A stretch of DNA of 7,872 nucleotides from Flavobacteriales bacterium UBA1959 (GCA_002336085.1 DDEH01000041.1:35100-42971), one strand, 5' to 3'. Counted from the stretch's first letter, positions 1 to 6,950 are shown. A program made the numbers and translations. Notes: a model not told the origin generated them from the sequence alone.

Positions 1-842
1 GGATGATTGGGCTGGACTAGTTCGAGGTTGCGGATGGTAAAACGATCCATCCAAAGCGTTCCTGATTCGTGGAGGGTTTGAATCTGACTGATATGCTTAA
101 GCTGGTCGTGTTTTGCATGTTCGAGGTAGTGCAAAATAGCTCCAGCTGCAATAGAGGCTTGTGGCGACTCATCCAGCTTAAATCCCTTGAGTGTTCCTGT
201 TTCGAATTGTTTGTGAATTCGAGTAGCTGCATAATCCACCTTGCAAACCCAATCATCCAAGCGACTCACATGCCAGTCCTTTCCAAACTCTTCTTCGAAT
301 GCTTTATGTTGCGGCTTTGAACAGAGTACTTCGGAGGGTTGATGGGCGCGCAGCAGGCGATCAATCAGTTGCTTGGACCCTTCAGAAATAGCGAAGTGCC
401 CTGTTGAAATGTCCAGAAATGCGACACCTGCTGATTTTTTATCCCAGTGAATTGCTGCCAAGTAATTGTGTGCTTTTGCATCCAATACCTGATCATGAAA
501 AGCGACACCCGGCGTGACCAATTCGGTTACCCCCCGCTTTACAATACCGACTGCTTTTTTCGGATCTTCGAGTTGATCACATACGGCGACTCTATGGCCC
601 GATCGGACCAGTTTCGGCAAATAGCTATCAAGAGAATGGTATGGGAATCCCGCCAATTCAATCTCTGAAGCGCTGCCTTTTCCTCGTTTTGTGAGTATGA
701 TGTCCAAGGCCTTAGAAGCCTTGATCGCATCTTCTCCAAACGTCTCATAAAAATCGCCTACCCGGAACAGAAGCAGTGCGTCAGGATAATCGGTCTTGAC
801 CCGATTGTACTGCTTCATTAGCGGTGTTTCTTTCCTCACCAT
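1..842 (-). CDS. mutS: DNA mismatch repair protein MutS, N-terminal 280 codons (3' end cut by window edge)
   Basis: MutS recognises base mismatches and small loops in DNA and starts mismatch repair. The start is the ATG at 842, giving MVRKETPLMKQYNRVK, which matches the usual MutS opening. The mismatch-recognition Phe-x-Glu motif is intact at residues 31-33 (GDFYETFGEDA context). Residues 1 to about 115 are the mismatch-binding domain and contain VAVCDQLEDPKKA at 85-97 and TELVTPGV at 106-113. Residues of about 125 to 255 fit the connector domain, and the core (lever) domain begins near 264 with WMDRFTIRNLEL. The clamp and the ATPase domain lie beyond the left edge. The frame is open throughout with no sign of decay. 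The gene starts 8 bases after the clpX stop with no clear Shine-Dalgarno sequence, so it is probably co-transcribed with clpX. Family assignment is firm; completeness cannot be judged. Confidence 0.97.
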   Translation of the reverse strand, partial: MVRKETPLMKQYNRVKTDYPDALLLFRVGDFYETFGEDAIKASKALDIILTKRGKGSASEIELAGFPYHSLDSYLPKLVRSGHRVAVCDQLEDPKKAVGIVKRGVTELVTPGVAFHDQVLDAKAHNYLAAIHWDKKSAGVAFLDISTGHFAISEGSKQLIDRLLRAHQPSEVLCSKPQHKAFEEEFGKDWHVSRLDDWVCKVDYAATRIHKQFETGTLKGFKLDESPQASIAAGAILHYLEHAKHDQLKHISQIQTLHESGTLWMDRFTIRNLELVQPNH

Positions 843-850
843 TGGCTGTT

Positions 851-2065
851 TTAGGCCACGCGCAACCCGGATTTTTTATCATCCGCGAATCGGCTTTCAG
901 CAAATTTTCGGTTGATGATGAGTTTCTTTTTTTCACCTCCGGGCATCTCATACATGGCTTCATTTAATACAGCTTCCATGATGCTCCGGAGCCCGCGAGC
1001 ACCGAGTTTGTACTCCACTGCCTTTTCAACGAGGTAATCGAGACCGGAAGCCTCGAATTTAAGTTCGATTCCATCCAAGGAAAAAAGCTGAATGTACTGC
1101 TTGCAAAGGGCGTTTTTTGGTTCAGTTAGGATTCTCCGAAGAGCAGAAGCATCGAGTGGTTTCAGGTGGGTAAGAACGGGAAAACGACCAATGAGTTCTG
1201 GAATCAAACCAAAGCTTTTGAGGTCAGCATGCGAAGCATATTGCAAATATGAATCTTCCTCGATATGCTCAACCTCCTGCTGATACCCAATGGATGATCG
1301 CTTGATCCTTCGTTCAATGTTTTTCTCTATTCCTGAGAAGGCACCGCCACAAATAAACAAAATGTCCTTTGTATCGATCGTGATGAGTTTTTGTTCGGGA
1401 TGCTTTCGACCACCTTGGGGTGGGACATTAACTTCTGCACCTTCTAACAGTTTCAATAGTGCCTGTTGCACCCCTTCTCCACTTACGTCGCGGGTGATGG
1501 ATGGATTGTCACTTTTCCTAGCAATTTTATCGATTTCGTCAATAAAAACGATGCCGCGTGTGGTCCTTTCTACATCGTAGTCGGCGCTTTGAAGTAGTCG
1601 ACTCAGTACGCTTTCGACATCTTCTCCGACATACCCAGCTTCAGTTAGTACTGTTGCATCTGCGATGCAGAATGGAACATCGAGCATTTTAGCAATGGTT
1701 CGAGCGATCAATGTTTTTCCTGTTCCGGTCTCACCCAGAAGAATAACATTTGATTTATCGATTTCAATGCCGTCTTCAGCTGGGGGATGCAGAATTCGCT
1801 TGAAGTGATTGTAAACTGCTACGCTAATTGTTTTCTTCGCTTCTTCTTGTCCGATGACGTATTCATCAAGATGAGCCTTGATTTCCTTGGGAAGTTTCAA
1901 TTGGAAGTCCGCGATTTGCGGCTCCTCTTTGCGTTCCTCCTGCAGGATGTTGTCAGCTTGTTCAATACAGTTGCCGCAGATGTGTCCAGTAACGCCTGCA
2001 ATCAGGACATCGACTTCTTCCTTGCTTCGTCCGCAGAATGAGCAATTTATTGGAGTGGAACTCAT
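851..2065 (-). CDS. clpX: ATP-dependent Clp protease ATP-binding subunit ClpX
   Basis: ClpX is the cytoplasmic AAA+ unfoldase that recognises substrates, unfolds them with ATP and feeds them into ClpP. At 404 residues it has the usual length. The N-terminal zinc-binding domain has four cysteines at 8, 11, 30 and 33. The Walker A motif GETGTGKT is at 111-118, pore loop 1 GYVGEDVE at 144-151, Walker B with IVFIDEID at 172-179, pore loop 2 SGEGVQ at 195-200 and the RKH loop at 220-222. Sensor 1 lies near 234-243, the arginine finger is R294 in LIPELIGRFPV, and sensor 2 is GARGLR at 355-360. The ClpP-docking loop reads IGY at 259-261 rather than the IGF of E. coli. The gene sits 18 bases after clpP and 8 bases before mutS, which suggests one operon. 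The ATG at 2065 is preceded by A-rich sequence and no Shine-Dalgarno site. Confidence 0.98.
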   Translation of the reverse strand: MSSTPINCSFCGRSKEEVDVLIAGVTGHICGNCIEQADNILQEERKEEPQIADFQLKLPKEIKAHLDEYVIGQEEAKKTISVAVYNHFKRILHPPAEDGIEIDKSNVILLGETGTGKTLIARTIAKMLDVPFCIADATVLTEAGYVGEDVESVLSRLLQSADYDVERTTRGIVFIDEIDKIARKSDNPSITRDVSGEGVQQALLKLLEGAEVNVPPQGGRKHPEQKLITIDTKDILFICGGAFSGIEKNIERRIKRSSIGYQQEVEHIEEDSYLQYASHADLKSFGLIPELIGRFPVLTHLKPLDASALRRILTEPKNALCKQYIQLFSLDGIELKFEASGLDYLVEKAVEYKLGARGLRSIMEAVLNEAMYEMPGGEKKKLIINRKFAESRFADDKKSGLRVA

Positions 2066-2083
2066 CGTTTCAATGTTCAGGAA

Positions 2084-2764
2084 TTACTTCCGTTCAAGGA
2101 CTTCATCAATCATGCCGTATTCCTTCGCTTCCGATGCAATCATCCAGTAGTCGCGGTCCGAATCGTCCCAAACCTTCTTTTCAGTTTGTCCACTGTGATT
2201 GGCAATGATGGCATAGAGCTCATGTTTCAACTTTTGAATTTCACGTGCTGTGATTTCGATGTCTGAAGCCTGACCGCTTGCGCCGCCCAACGGTTGATGA
2301 ATCATGACTCGGCTGTGTTTCAAGCCTGTTCGTTTTCCAGCGGCCCCGGAGCAAAGCAAAACTGCTCCCATTGATGCTGCCATTCCTGTGCAGATGGTCG
2401 CTACATCTGGCTGGATGTATTGCATTGTATCATAGATGCCAAGTCCTGCATAGACAGATCCCCCCGGAGAGTTAATGTAAATCTGGATGTCTTTGGTTGG
2501 ATCAGATGATTCCAAGAATAGGAGTTGTGCCTGCACTACGTTGGCGATATAGTCATCGATACCCGTTCCAAGAAAAATGATACGGTCGGCCATGAGCCTG
2601 GAAAACACATCCACCTCTCTGAAGGGCATTTGCCTTTCTTCGATGACGGTCCGAGTCATGTCGTTGGGTTGGTCGTAGGCATGGGAAATAAAGTCCCGCA
2701 CCGTTTGGCTGTTTAGCCCGCGATCCTTGGATGCGAACTTGATGAATTCGTTGCGATCAGTCAT
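2084..2764 (-). CDS. clpP: ATP-dependent Clp protease proteolytic subunit ClpP
   Basis: ClpP is the barrel-shaped serine protease that degrades proteins delivered by ClpX. The catalytic triad is complete: Ser131 in GMAASMGA, His156 in MIHQPLGG and Asp205 in DSDRD, with the same 49-residue His-Asp spacing as the E. coli enzyme. The Gly-rich oxyanion/strand region INSPGGSVYAG is at 98-107. The protein has 226 residues and an N-terminal extension of about 35 residues before the core starts at MTRTVIEERQMP. I recall similar extensions (EFRKYA-like) in Bacteroidetes ClpP, which supports the ATG at 2764 over the internal Met36. It is the first gene of the clpP-clpX-mutS set and is separated from tig by 159 bases. 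A possible -7 promoter box lies only 4 bases before the start codon. Confidence 0.98.
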   Translation of the reverse strand: MTDRNEFIKFASKDRGLNSQTVRDFISHAYDQPNDMTRTVIEERQMPFREVDVFSRLMADRIIFLGTGIDDYIANVVQAQLLFLESSDPTKDIQIYINSPGGSVYAGLGIYDTMQYIQPDVATICTGMAASMGAVLLCSGAAGKRTGLKHSRVMIHQPLGGASGQASDIEITAREIQKLKHELYAIIANHSGQTEKKVWDDSDRDYWMIASEAKEYGMIDEVLERK

Positions 2765-2768
2765 TCCT

Positions 2769-2776
2769 CAAAATTA
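2769..2776 (-). promoter_or_regulatory. possible Bacteroidetes -7 box (TAATTTTG) before clpP
   Basis: The minus strand reads TAATTTTG, which fits the Bacteroidetes -7 consensus TAnnTTTG. Only 4 bases separate it from the clpP ATG, so transcription from it would start at or very near the start codon. I see no convincing -33 TTTG element at the usual distance; the nearest, TTTC, is 15 bases upstream. It may be a chance match. Confidence 0.25.
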
Positions 2777-2835
2777 CACCACAAGTCCTTCGAAACACCG
2801 ACTTTTTTACAGCTAGGTAACTACCATTTATGAAC

Positions 2836-2845
2836 GCATTAATGC
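2836..2845. repeat. 10-base perfect palindrome GCATTAATGC
   Basis: GCATTAATGC is its own reverse complement and lies between the tig hairpin and the clpP start, about 70 bases before the clpP ATG. This would suit an operator site, but no second copy is visible in the window, so it may be chance. Confidence 0.25.
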
Positions 2846-2856
2846 ACGAAACAGCA

Positions 2857-2875
2857 AACGGATGAGGGATCCGTT
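2857..2875 (-). terminator. candidate terminator hairpin after tig
   Basis: On the minus strand AACGGAT and ATCCGTT form a perfect 7-base stem around a 5-base CCCTC loop, about 48 bases after the tig stop. The downstream sequence TTTGCTGTTTC is only moderately T-rich, so this is a weak intrinsic terminator or an RNA 3'-end structure rather than a textbook one. Confidence 0.4.
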
Positions 2876-2923
2876 CCATGCCTTTGATGTTCCCGAACGC
2901 TGCTAGCGAGGTTTTTGATGCAA

Positions 2924-4279
2924 TCAGCGCACTTCTGCGGCCAACTTCGCAAAGTCATCGAAGTTCACAGATTTGTCCTTAATGGTGACCTTGGGCTTCA
3001 GGCTGTCTACCACTTTGCGCTCAATGATGATGTCTGCAATCCGGCGACGCTCTTCATCATTGGATAGGGCGTTTTTCGCAAAGTTATCCAGCATCTCACC
3101 TTCCAATGGCATGCCGTATTGCGCATACTGTGCGCCAATTACTCGCTTGGCTTCTTCTTCTAATTCTTCAGCACTTACGCGCAAGTCTGAATCCTTCATT
3201 ACAGCTTGCTGAAGCAATTGCCATCGCATGGATTCCGCGTAATTGGGATACTCCTTGGCCATCTGCTCTTCCGAAAGTGGCTGCTCATTGTTTTTCTGAA
3301 TCCAACGCTTTAGGAATGCGTCAGGCATTTGGATTTTCATGTACTCAATCAAATCCACTACAAAACGCCGGCGGAACACATGTTCTGCATCACGGTCAAA
3401 CTGGCTGTGCAATTCTTCGGATACTTTCTCTCTAAACTCTTTTTCGCTGGAGACAACATCCTTACCAAGGACTTTGTCCCGTAATTCTTGGTCGTTTTCG
3501 TGGGGCGTCAAGCGCTTGATTTCTTTGACTTCAAAATTGAAATTTCCGTCCAACGCATGGACTTGCTCATGCGTGATACCGAGCATTTTTTCTAGGTCGC
3601 CATGACCGTGAGAAACTTTGCGAGGATCGAGGGCAAATACATCGCCCACCTTTGCTCCTCTTAGCTGTTTGCGAGTCCTTCTGTCAGTGAGGTGTTCCAG
3701 AGCAATGTTTGAATCGCTCTCGATTCCGTCTTCAACAGGTGATCCTGAGGCATCCAGTTGCGTAAAATGTCCCATCAGTAAGTCCGTGTCTGATGCCTCC
3801 TCTGGTTCACTGATAGATCCGTGCCGTCGGCAGTGGTCTTGGACCGCTGCTTCGATGGCTTTCTTGTCAACTTTAATGATGTGCCGAACGAATTTTGCAC
3901 TGCGCCCAAATTCAAGTGAAATTTTTGGAGCCAATCCAATTTCGTAAGTGAATGTAAATGCTTCAGGTTGCTCCCAATTGCCCGCTGAATCAGTGCTCGT
4001 TTCCGGAATGGGATTTCCTAAAATCTCGAGCTTTTCCTGATCGATATAGCTACCAAGGCTTTCCGAGATGATTTTATTCATTTCATCCGCCAAAACGGGA
4101 GCGGCATATTGCTTTCGAATCAGTGCCATGGGGGTTTTCCCTTTTCGAAAACCGGGGTACTGAGAAGTCTTCTTGTAGTCTTTGAGAATTTTCTCGACGC
4201 GTTCCGTATAATCAGCGGGCTCAACGGTCAAGGTCAATCGAGCTGTAAGCTCGTCAATGTTGTTCCGATCGATTTGCAT
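2924..4279 (-). CDS. tig: trigger factor (ribosome-associated chaperone)
   Basis: Trigger factor binds at the ribosomal exit tunnel and shields emerging polypeptides. From the ATG at 4279 it has 451 residues, starting MQIDRNNIDELTARL, which is typical for the family. The frame is open further upstream to a TTG, but that extension does not resemble trigger factor. The ribosome-docking signature is clear: GFRKGKTP at 43-50. Residues of about 155 to 255 hold the place of the FKBP-type prolyl isomerase domain, but the sequence is the divergent Bacteroidetes form (GAKVGDVFALDPRK at 208-221) and I do not see the usual FKBP active-site pattern, so isomerase activity is doubtful. The rest, about 260 to 430, is the helical chaperone domain with many charged residues. 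The gene lies 92 bases downstream of tRNA-Leu on the same strand, with no clear promoter of its own, so read-through from the tRNA promoter is possible. Confidence 0.95.
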   Translation of the reverse strand: MQIDRNNIDELTARLTLTVEPADYTERVEKILKDYKKTSQYPGFRKGKTPMALIRKQYAAPVLADEMNKIISESLGSYIDQEKLEILGNPIPETSTDSAGNWEQPEAFTFTYEIGLAPKISLEFGRSAKFVRHIIKVDKKAIEAAVQDHCRRHGSISEPEEASDTDLLMGHFTQLDASGSPVEDGIESDSNIALEHLTDRRTRKQLRGAKVGDVFALDPRKVSHGHGDLEKMLGITHEQVHALDGNFNFEVKEIKRLTPHENDQELRDKVLGKDVVSSEKEFREKVSEELHSQFDRDAEHVFRRRFVVDLIEYMKIQMPDAFLKRWIQKNNEQPLSEEQMAKEYPNYAESMRWQLLQQAVMKDSDLRVSAEELEEEAKRVIGAQYAQYGMPLEGEMLDNFAKNALSNDEERRRIADIIIERKVVDSLKPKVTIKDKSVNFDDFAKLAAEVR

Positions 4280-4310
4280 GTGGCGGTATATGAATGGCTT
4301 GCTTTTGACG

Positions 4311-4327
4311 TTTTCATGAAATGAAAA
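4311..4327. repeat. AT-rich inverted repeat upstream of tig
   Basis: TTTTCAT and ATGAAAA form a perfect 7-base inverted repeat around a 3-base centre, 31 bases before the tig start codon and between it and the tRNA gene. It could be a weak leader hairpin or a protein-binding site. It lacks a GC stem and is not a convincing terminator. Confidence 0.3.
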
Positions 4328-4371
4328 GCCACGGTTCAAGCAGTTTCAGTTTTGGTTGCATTTCTGAAGAG

Positions 4372-4453
4372 TGCGGGTGGAGGGACTCGAACCCACAAGC
4401 CTCACGGCACTGGATCCTAAATCCAGCGTGTCTACCAATTTCACCACACCCGC
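4372..4453 (-). tRNA. tRNA-Leu (anticodon UAG)
   Basis: The 82-base cloverleaf is complete. The acceptor stem GCGGGTG pairs with CACCCGC, followed by discriminator A. The D arm is GTG-loop-CAC with GG in the loop. The anticodon stem CTGGA/TCCAG closes the loop TTTAGGA, which puts TAG at positions 34-36 and so reads CUN leucine codons. The long class II variable arm (GCC/GGC stem) is expected for leucine. The T loop is TTCGAGT. The T stem GTGGG/CCCTC has one T-T mismatch at the second pair (50-64), which is unusual. CCA is not encoded and must be added after transcription. A TACCTTTG promoter box lies 16 bases upstream. Confidence 0.96.
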
Positions 4454-4469
4454 CCTTCAGAAAGGAGTG

Positions 4470-4477
4470 CAAAGGTA
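4470..4477 (-). promoter_or_regulatory. Bacteroidetes-type -7 promoter box (TACCTTTG) for tRNA-Leu
   Basis: On the minus strand TACCTTTG matches the Bacteroidetes primary sigma factor -7 consensus TAnnTTTG exactly. It ends 16 bases before the mature tRNA 5' end, so transcription would start with a short leader removed by RNase P. The -33 element is poor: only GTTC is found about 20 bases upstream (4498-4501), very close to the start codon of the divergent OstA-like gene. Confidence 0.65.
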
Positions 4478-4511
4478 GGAATACGAATATTTCGATGGAA
4501 CTTGCAGACGC

Positions 4512-6086
4512 ATGAATTTTCAAAGTGTTTCTTTTCAGGGTCAAAAGTGGGGGCTTTGCTTCTGTGCTTTTTTATTCGCTTTTGTAGGTATTGCTCAGGA
4601 TGAGGAGGCTCCGAGGGTGAAAATCCTACAGGCAGACGTAATTTTGCGGGACCAGAACCAACCCGATGTTCAGCGCTTGATAGGAGGTGTGATCCTCGGA
4701 TATGACGGTGCAAAGCTGTTTTGCGACAGTGCATTGCGCTATCAGGACGGTCGTTTTCAAACAATGGGACACGTTGACTTGCAGGACGAAGATCGCAGCA
4801 TTTTGGCCGAAAGTATGCTGCTCAATCCCACTACTCAAATGGCCTTTGCCGAATCGGCGGAAAAAGGAGTTGTGACCTTGCGAAGTCCAATGGCAACTTT
4901 GCAAGCAGATCGGATTGCGTACGATCTCGATGCCAAGTGGATTTATTTTCCGCTTGGTGGTCATTTGATTGAAGAAGGTCGCACGGCCTTTTTTGATCAT
5001 GGAATTTTCAAGGTGAATGAATCGCTTTTCCAATTGGGAGGAGATGTTATCATCAATGACGGCGATTGGTCCGTGGCGTCTGATTCACTTCATTGGGATG
5101 AGAAGAATGCAAAGCTGTTTTTCTTTGGAAAATCTCATTTTTCTCAAAAGGATGGTGCCCTGGAATTGCATTGTTCTCGAGGGGAGTTTGATCAGAACAC
5201 AGAGTCAGGCTGGTTTGCGTCTGATCCAGATACATTGGGGCTCATCGCACGCATTCGCCAAGATGATATTTGGATTGAAGCTGATCGGTTAGTTGTTCCT
5301 CAGGATTCAATAGAGCCTCTGTCCGCGGTTGGTCGGGTCGAAATTCAAGACACCGCGCGGGTCTGGAAAGTTTGGGGAGCGCAGGCGACTCGGCACGAGA
5401 TTGATGGGGGTGAATTCATCGTTTCTGTCTCAGGTGACGAGGCCACAGATGCGAGGTACATGGATGCCTCCTCTGCAGATACACTATGGCTGGTCTCTGA
5501 CTCCATGGAAATCCGATCTGATTGGGCGCGCTTTTGGCCTGGTGTGCATCTGATTCAGGGAAGCGCTGCTGCTGCATGTGAAACCCTGTTTTGGGAGGAT
5601 TCATCTGGGCATATTGAGCTCATAGGGTCACCATTTACTTGGCTGGAGGATTGGTTGCTCAAAGCGGATTCAATGACGTGGAAATTAAAAGAAAATCAAC
5701 CGGAGAAGCTTTCTGCTCGGGGCCATTCGGGTTTGGTCTTTGATTTGGATACAGCGTGCATGCAACAAATTTCAGGCCGCAATTTGGACGCCTTCTTCAC
5801 GGAAGGAACGCTGCATCATGTGGAGGTCAACGGAAATGCGGAGTCCATCTATTTTGATTCGCAAAACTCGGACCCGTGCGAAGCATTTAACCGCTCAGTG
5901 AGCAGTTCCATGCGCATTGATTTTGAAGCAGGTGAGATTCAAGACATTGTTCTCTTGCAGAACCCCGAAGGCGTCTGGTCTTCTTCTGTGGGAGAGGCTC
6001 CGCAGCTGCCGGGCATGGTTTGGATGGCATTGCCCGATTCCGTTCGGAAGGCCTTCGAAATGGATTGCGACGATTTCCTTCAATAG
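4512..6086 (+). CDS. OstA/LptA-like protein, probable lipopolysaccharide transport component
   Basis: The 524-residue protein is predicted to be exported: residues 1-28 form a signal peptide with a hydrophobic stretch near 14-27 and a likely cleavage after A28, leaving Q29 as the mature N-terminus. The mature part is a series of short strand-like segments of the OstA/LptA jelly-roll type, for example GGVILGYDGAKLFCDSALRY at 58-77, and spaced D-S-L/M-x-W/I units near 191-195, 330-334 and 386-390. The C-terminal segment VNGNAESIYFDS (439-450) followed by SSSMRIDFEAGEI (464-476) and NPEG (484-487) closely resembles Bacteroidetes OstA-like proteins as I recall them. Those are thought to bridge lipopolysaccharide across the periplasm or to pair with an LptD barrel. 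No LptD-type barrel domain is present in this protein. The ATG at 4512 gives a sensible signal peptide but has no Shine-Dalgarno sequence. It is the first of three same-strand envelope genes. Confidence 0.8.
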   Translation: MNFQSVSFQGQKWGLCFCAFLFAFVGIAQDEEAPRVKILQADVILRDQNQPDVQRLIGGVILGYDGAKLFCDSALRYQDGRFQTMGHVDLQDEDRSILAESMLLNPTTQMAFAESAEKGVVTLRSPMATLQADRIAYDLDAKWIYFPLGGHLIEEGRTAFFDHGIFKVNESLFQLGGDVIINDGDWSVASDSLHWDEKNAKLFFFGKSHFSQKDGALELHCSRGEFDQNTESGWFASDPDTLGLIARIRQDDIWIEADRLVVPQDSIEPLSAVGRVEIQDTARVWKVWGAQATRHEIDGGEFIVSVSGDEATDARYMDASSADTLWLVSDSMEIRSDWARFWPGVHLIQGSAAAACETLFWEDSSGHIELIGSPFTWLEDWLLKADSMTWKLKENQPEKLSARGHSGLVFDLDTACMQQISGRNLDAFFTEGTLHHVEVNGNAESIYFDSQNSDPCEAFNRSVSSSMRIDFEAGEIQDIVLLQNPEGVWSSSVGEAPQLPGMVWMALPDSVRKAFEMDCDDFLQ

Positions 6087-6185
6087 GAGTTGTCGGATTC
6101 GAGCGCTAGGCTCTGCAAAGCCTGCCCATGCGTTAACAAATGGTCGGTTTCTTGCACGCAGATCAAGGGCAATTTGCGCTTGCCA
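6087..6185 (+). other. spacer between the OstA-like gene and the small barrel gene
   Basis: These 99 bases can be read in frame with the next gene from a TTG at 6090, but the translated stretch is cysteine- and arginine-rich, puts no signal peptide at the N-terminus, and an AGGAG motif abuts the TTG with no spacing. I treat it as non-coding. It has a weak 5-base hairpin at 6108-6123 and no clear promoter or terminator. Confidence 0.5.
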
Positions 6186-6950
6186 ATGCAAAATGAGGAG
6201 AAAGACGCGAAGCGAATCATTTTTCGCGCCGTAAGAAAATGGATGTTTGGTTTGGGAATATTGATTTTCGAGGGAACGTTTGTGATTGCACAAATGCCCG
6301 GGATGCTGCCCTCCCTTCCCGTTTGCACGTCTGAGAAATACATCCTCACAGTTCACCCTGAATCTGGGGGGGTTCAAGCATGGGTGATCCCGAAAAGCGC
6401 TCGACGATTTACAATGGTTTTGGGAATGGGCTCCATGACCTCTCGAACTCAACTCGAGGCAATGCTCATTCATTCGCTGCCATTGTCAGACGATTTGACC
6501 GTTGCAATGGGACTGGGAAGTGCCATAGCATCTTGGTCAGCCGGCTCGGTGTTCTCATATGATTTTCCGATTTATTTCCAGGCAAACCGGACGTGCGGTG
6601 AGGCCGCGGATATCGCTGTTTTTGCCCGAATCGCAAATCGAGGATCGTTGTTGTCAATTCAAGACCGTGGGGAATTCAACGGGGGTATCCAATGGATTAG
6701 AAAGCACTCTCACGGAGAGTTTGTCGCGAGTTGGTTTTGGGGTCATCCGTCATCTGGTGTGCACTTTCAATGGTCTTGGATGAATGCGGGTGGAAATGCT
6801 ATGCGCTTCCGAATTCAATCACTCCCTTTTGCCCTGGGTGCGGAAGTCGGTTTAAAGATTGGACGTCATCGTCAATGGATTGGGGTATCGCATTCGAATT
6901 TTATCGGAATGTGGCTCTGGAATTGGCAAATGGATGTTTGGAAGGGATGA
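6186..6950 (+). CDS. exported tryptophan-rich protein, probable outer-membrane beta-barrel of unknown function
   Basis: I do not recognise a named family. From the ATG at 6186 the protein has 254 residues. The first 35 form a signal peptide: a basic segment with R10, R14, R17 and K18, a hydrophobic core near 19-34, and likely cleavage at VIA before Q36. The start at 6243 would remove the basic residues, so 6186 is preferred. The mature part, about 219 residues, has many alternating polar and hydrophobic segments separated by short turns rich in G, N and S, which is the look of a small beta-barrel. The C-terminal third is rich in Trp, with MWLWNWQMDVW near the end. A run of seven G lies at 6366-6372. 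Its stop overlaps the next gene by ATGA, so the two products are probably made together and may act together. A soluble periplasmic beta protein is the alternative. Confidence 0.65.
   Translation: MQNEEKDAKRIIFRAVRKWMFGLGILIFEGTFVIAQMPGMLPSLPVCTSEKYILTVHPESGGVQAWVIPKSARRFTMVLGMGSMTSRTQLEAMLIHSLPLSDDLTVAMGLGSAIASWSAGSVFSYDFPIYFQANRTCGEAADIAVFARIANRGSLLSIQDRGEFNGGIQWIRKHSHGEFVASWFWGHPSSGVHFQWSWMNAGGNAMRFRIQSLPFALGAEVGLKIGRHRQWIGVSHSNFIGMWLWNWQMDVWKG
6366..6372 (+). repeat. homopolymer run of seven G inside the small barrel gene
   Basis: The run encodes Gly-Gly followed by Val in the early mature part of the exported protein. Seven-G runs are prone to slippage, so this could allow on/off switching of the protein, but no switching evidence exists in one sequence. 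Confidence 0.4.

Larger units (their letters stand above)
2765..2923. other. intergenic region between tig and clpP
   Basis: This spacer of 159 bases holds no plausible gene. In the direction of the flanking genes it contains a perfect 7-base hairpin (2857-2875) just downstream of tig, a 10-base palindrome (2836-2845), a run of six A on the minus strand near 2803-2808, and the possible -7 box right before clpP. It probably holds the end of the tig transcript and the start of the clp transcript. Confidence 0.6.

Noticed and set aside
69..748. Plus-strand and minus-strand open frames within the mutS region
   Set aside because: They are shadows of mutS, which matches the MutS family over its full visible length.
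2460..2465. Run of six C in clpP (and a similar one in mutS at 530-535)
   Set aside because: It encodes the conserved Pro-Gly-Gly of ClpP and is short; it does not suggest variation in a housekeeping gene.
3106..3947. Plus-strand open frames of up to 109 codons opposite tig
   Set aside because: They show no family resemblance and lie opposite a well-supported trigger factor gene.
4280..4339. Upstream in-frame extension of tig to a TTG codon
   Set aside because: The extra 20 residues do not resemble trigger factor, and the ATG at 4279 gives the normal family N-terminus.
4314..4764. Open frames crossing the tRNA gene on both strands
   Set aside because: They run through the tRNA and the OstA-like start and have no plausible protein features.
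6108..6123. AGGCT/AGCCT hairpin after the OstA-like gene
   Set aside because: The stem has only 5 pairs with a 6-base loop and no T run follows, so it is not a credible terminator.
6090..6185. TTG start adding 32 residues to the small barrel protein
   Set aside because: It would bury the signal peptide, and AGGAG touches the TTG with no spacer, so the ATG at 6186 is more credible.
5895..6473. 192-codon minus-strand open frame
   Set aside because: It lies opposite the end of the OstA-like gene and the start of the small barrel gene, and its sequence shows no domain or signal peptide.
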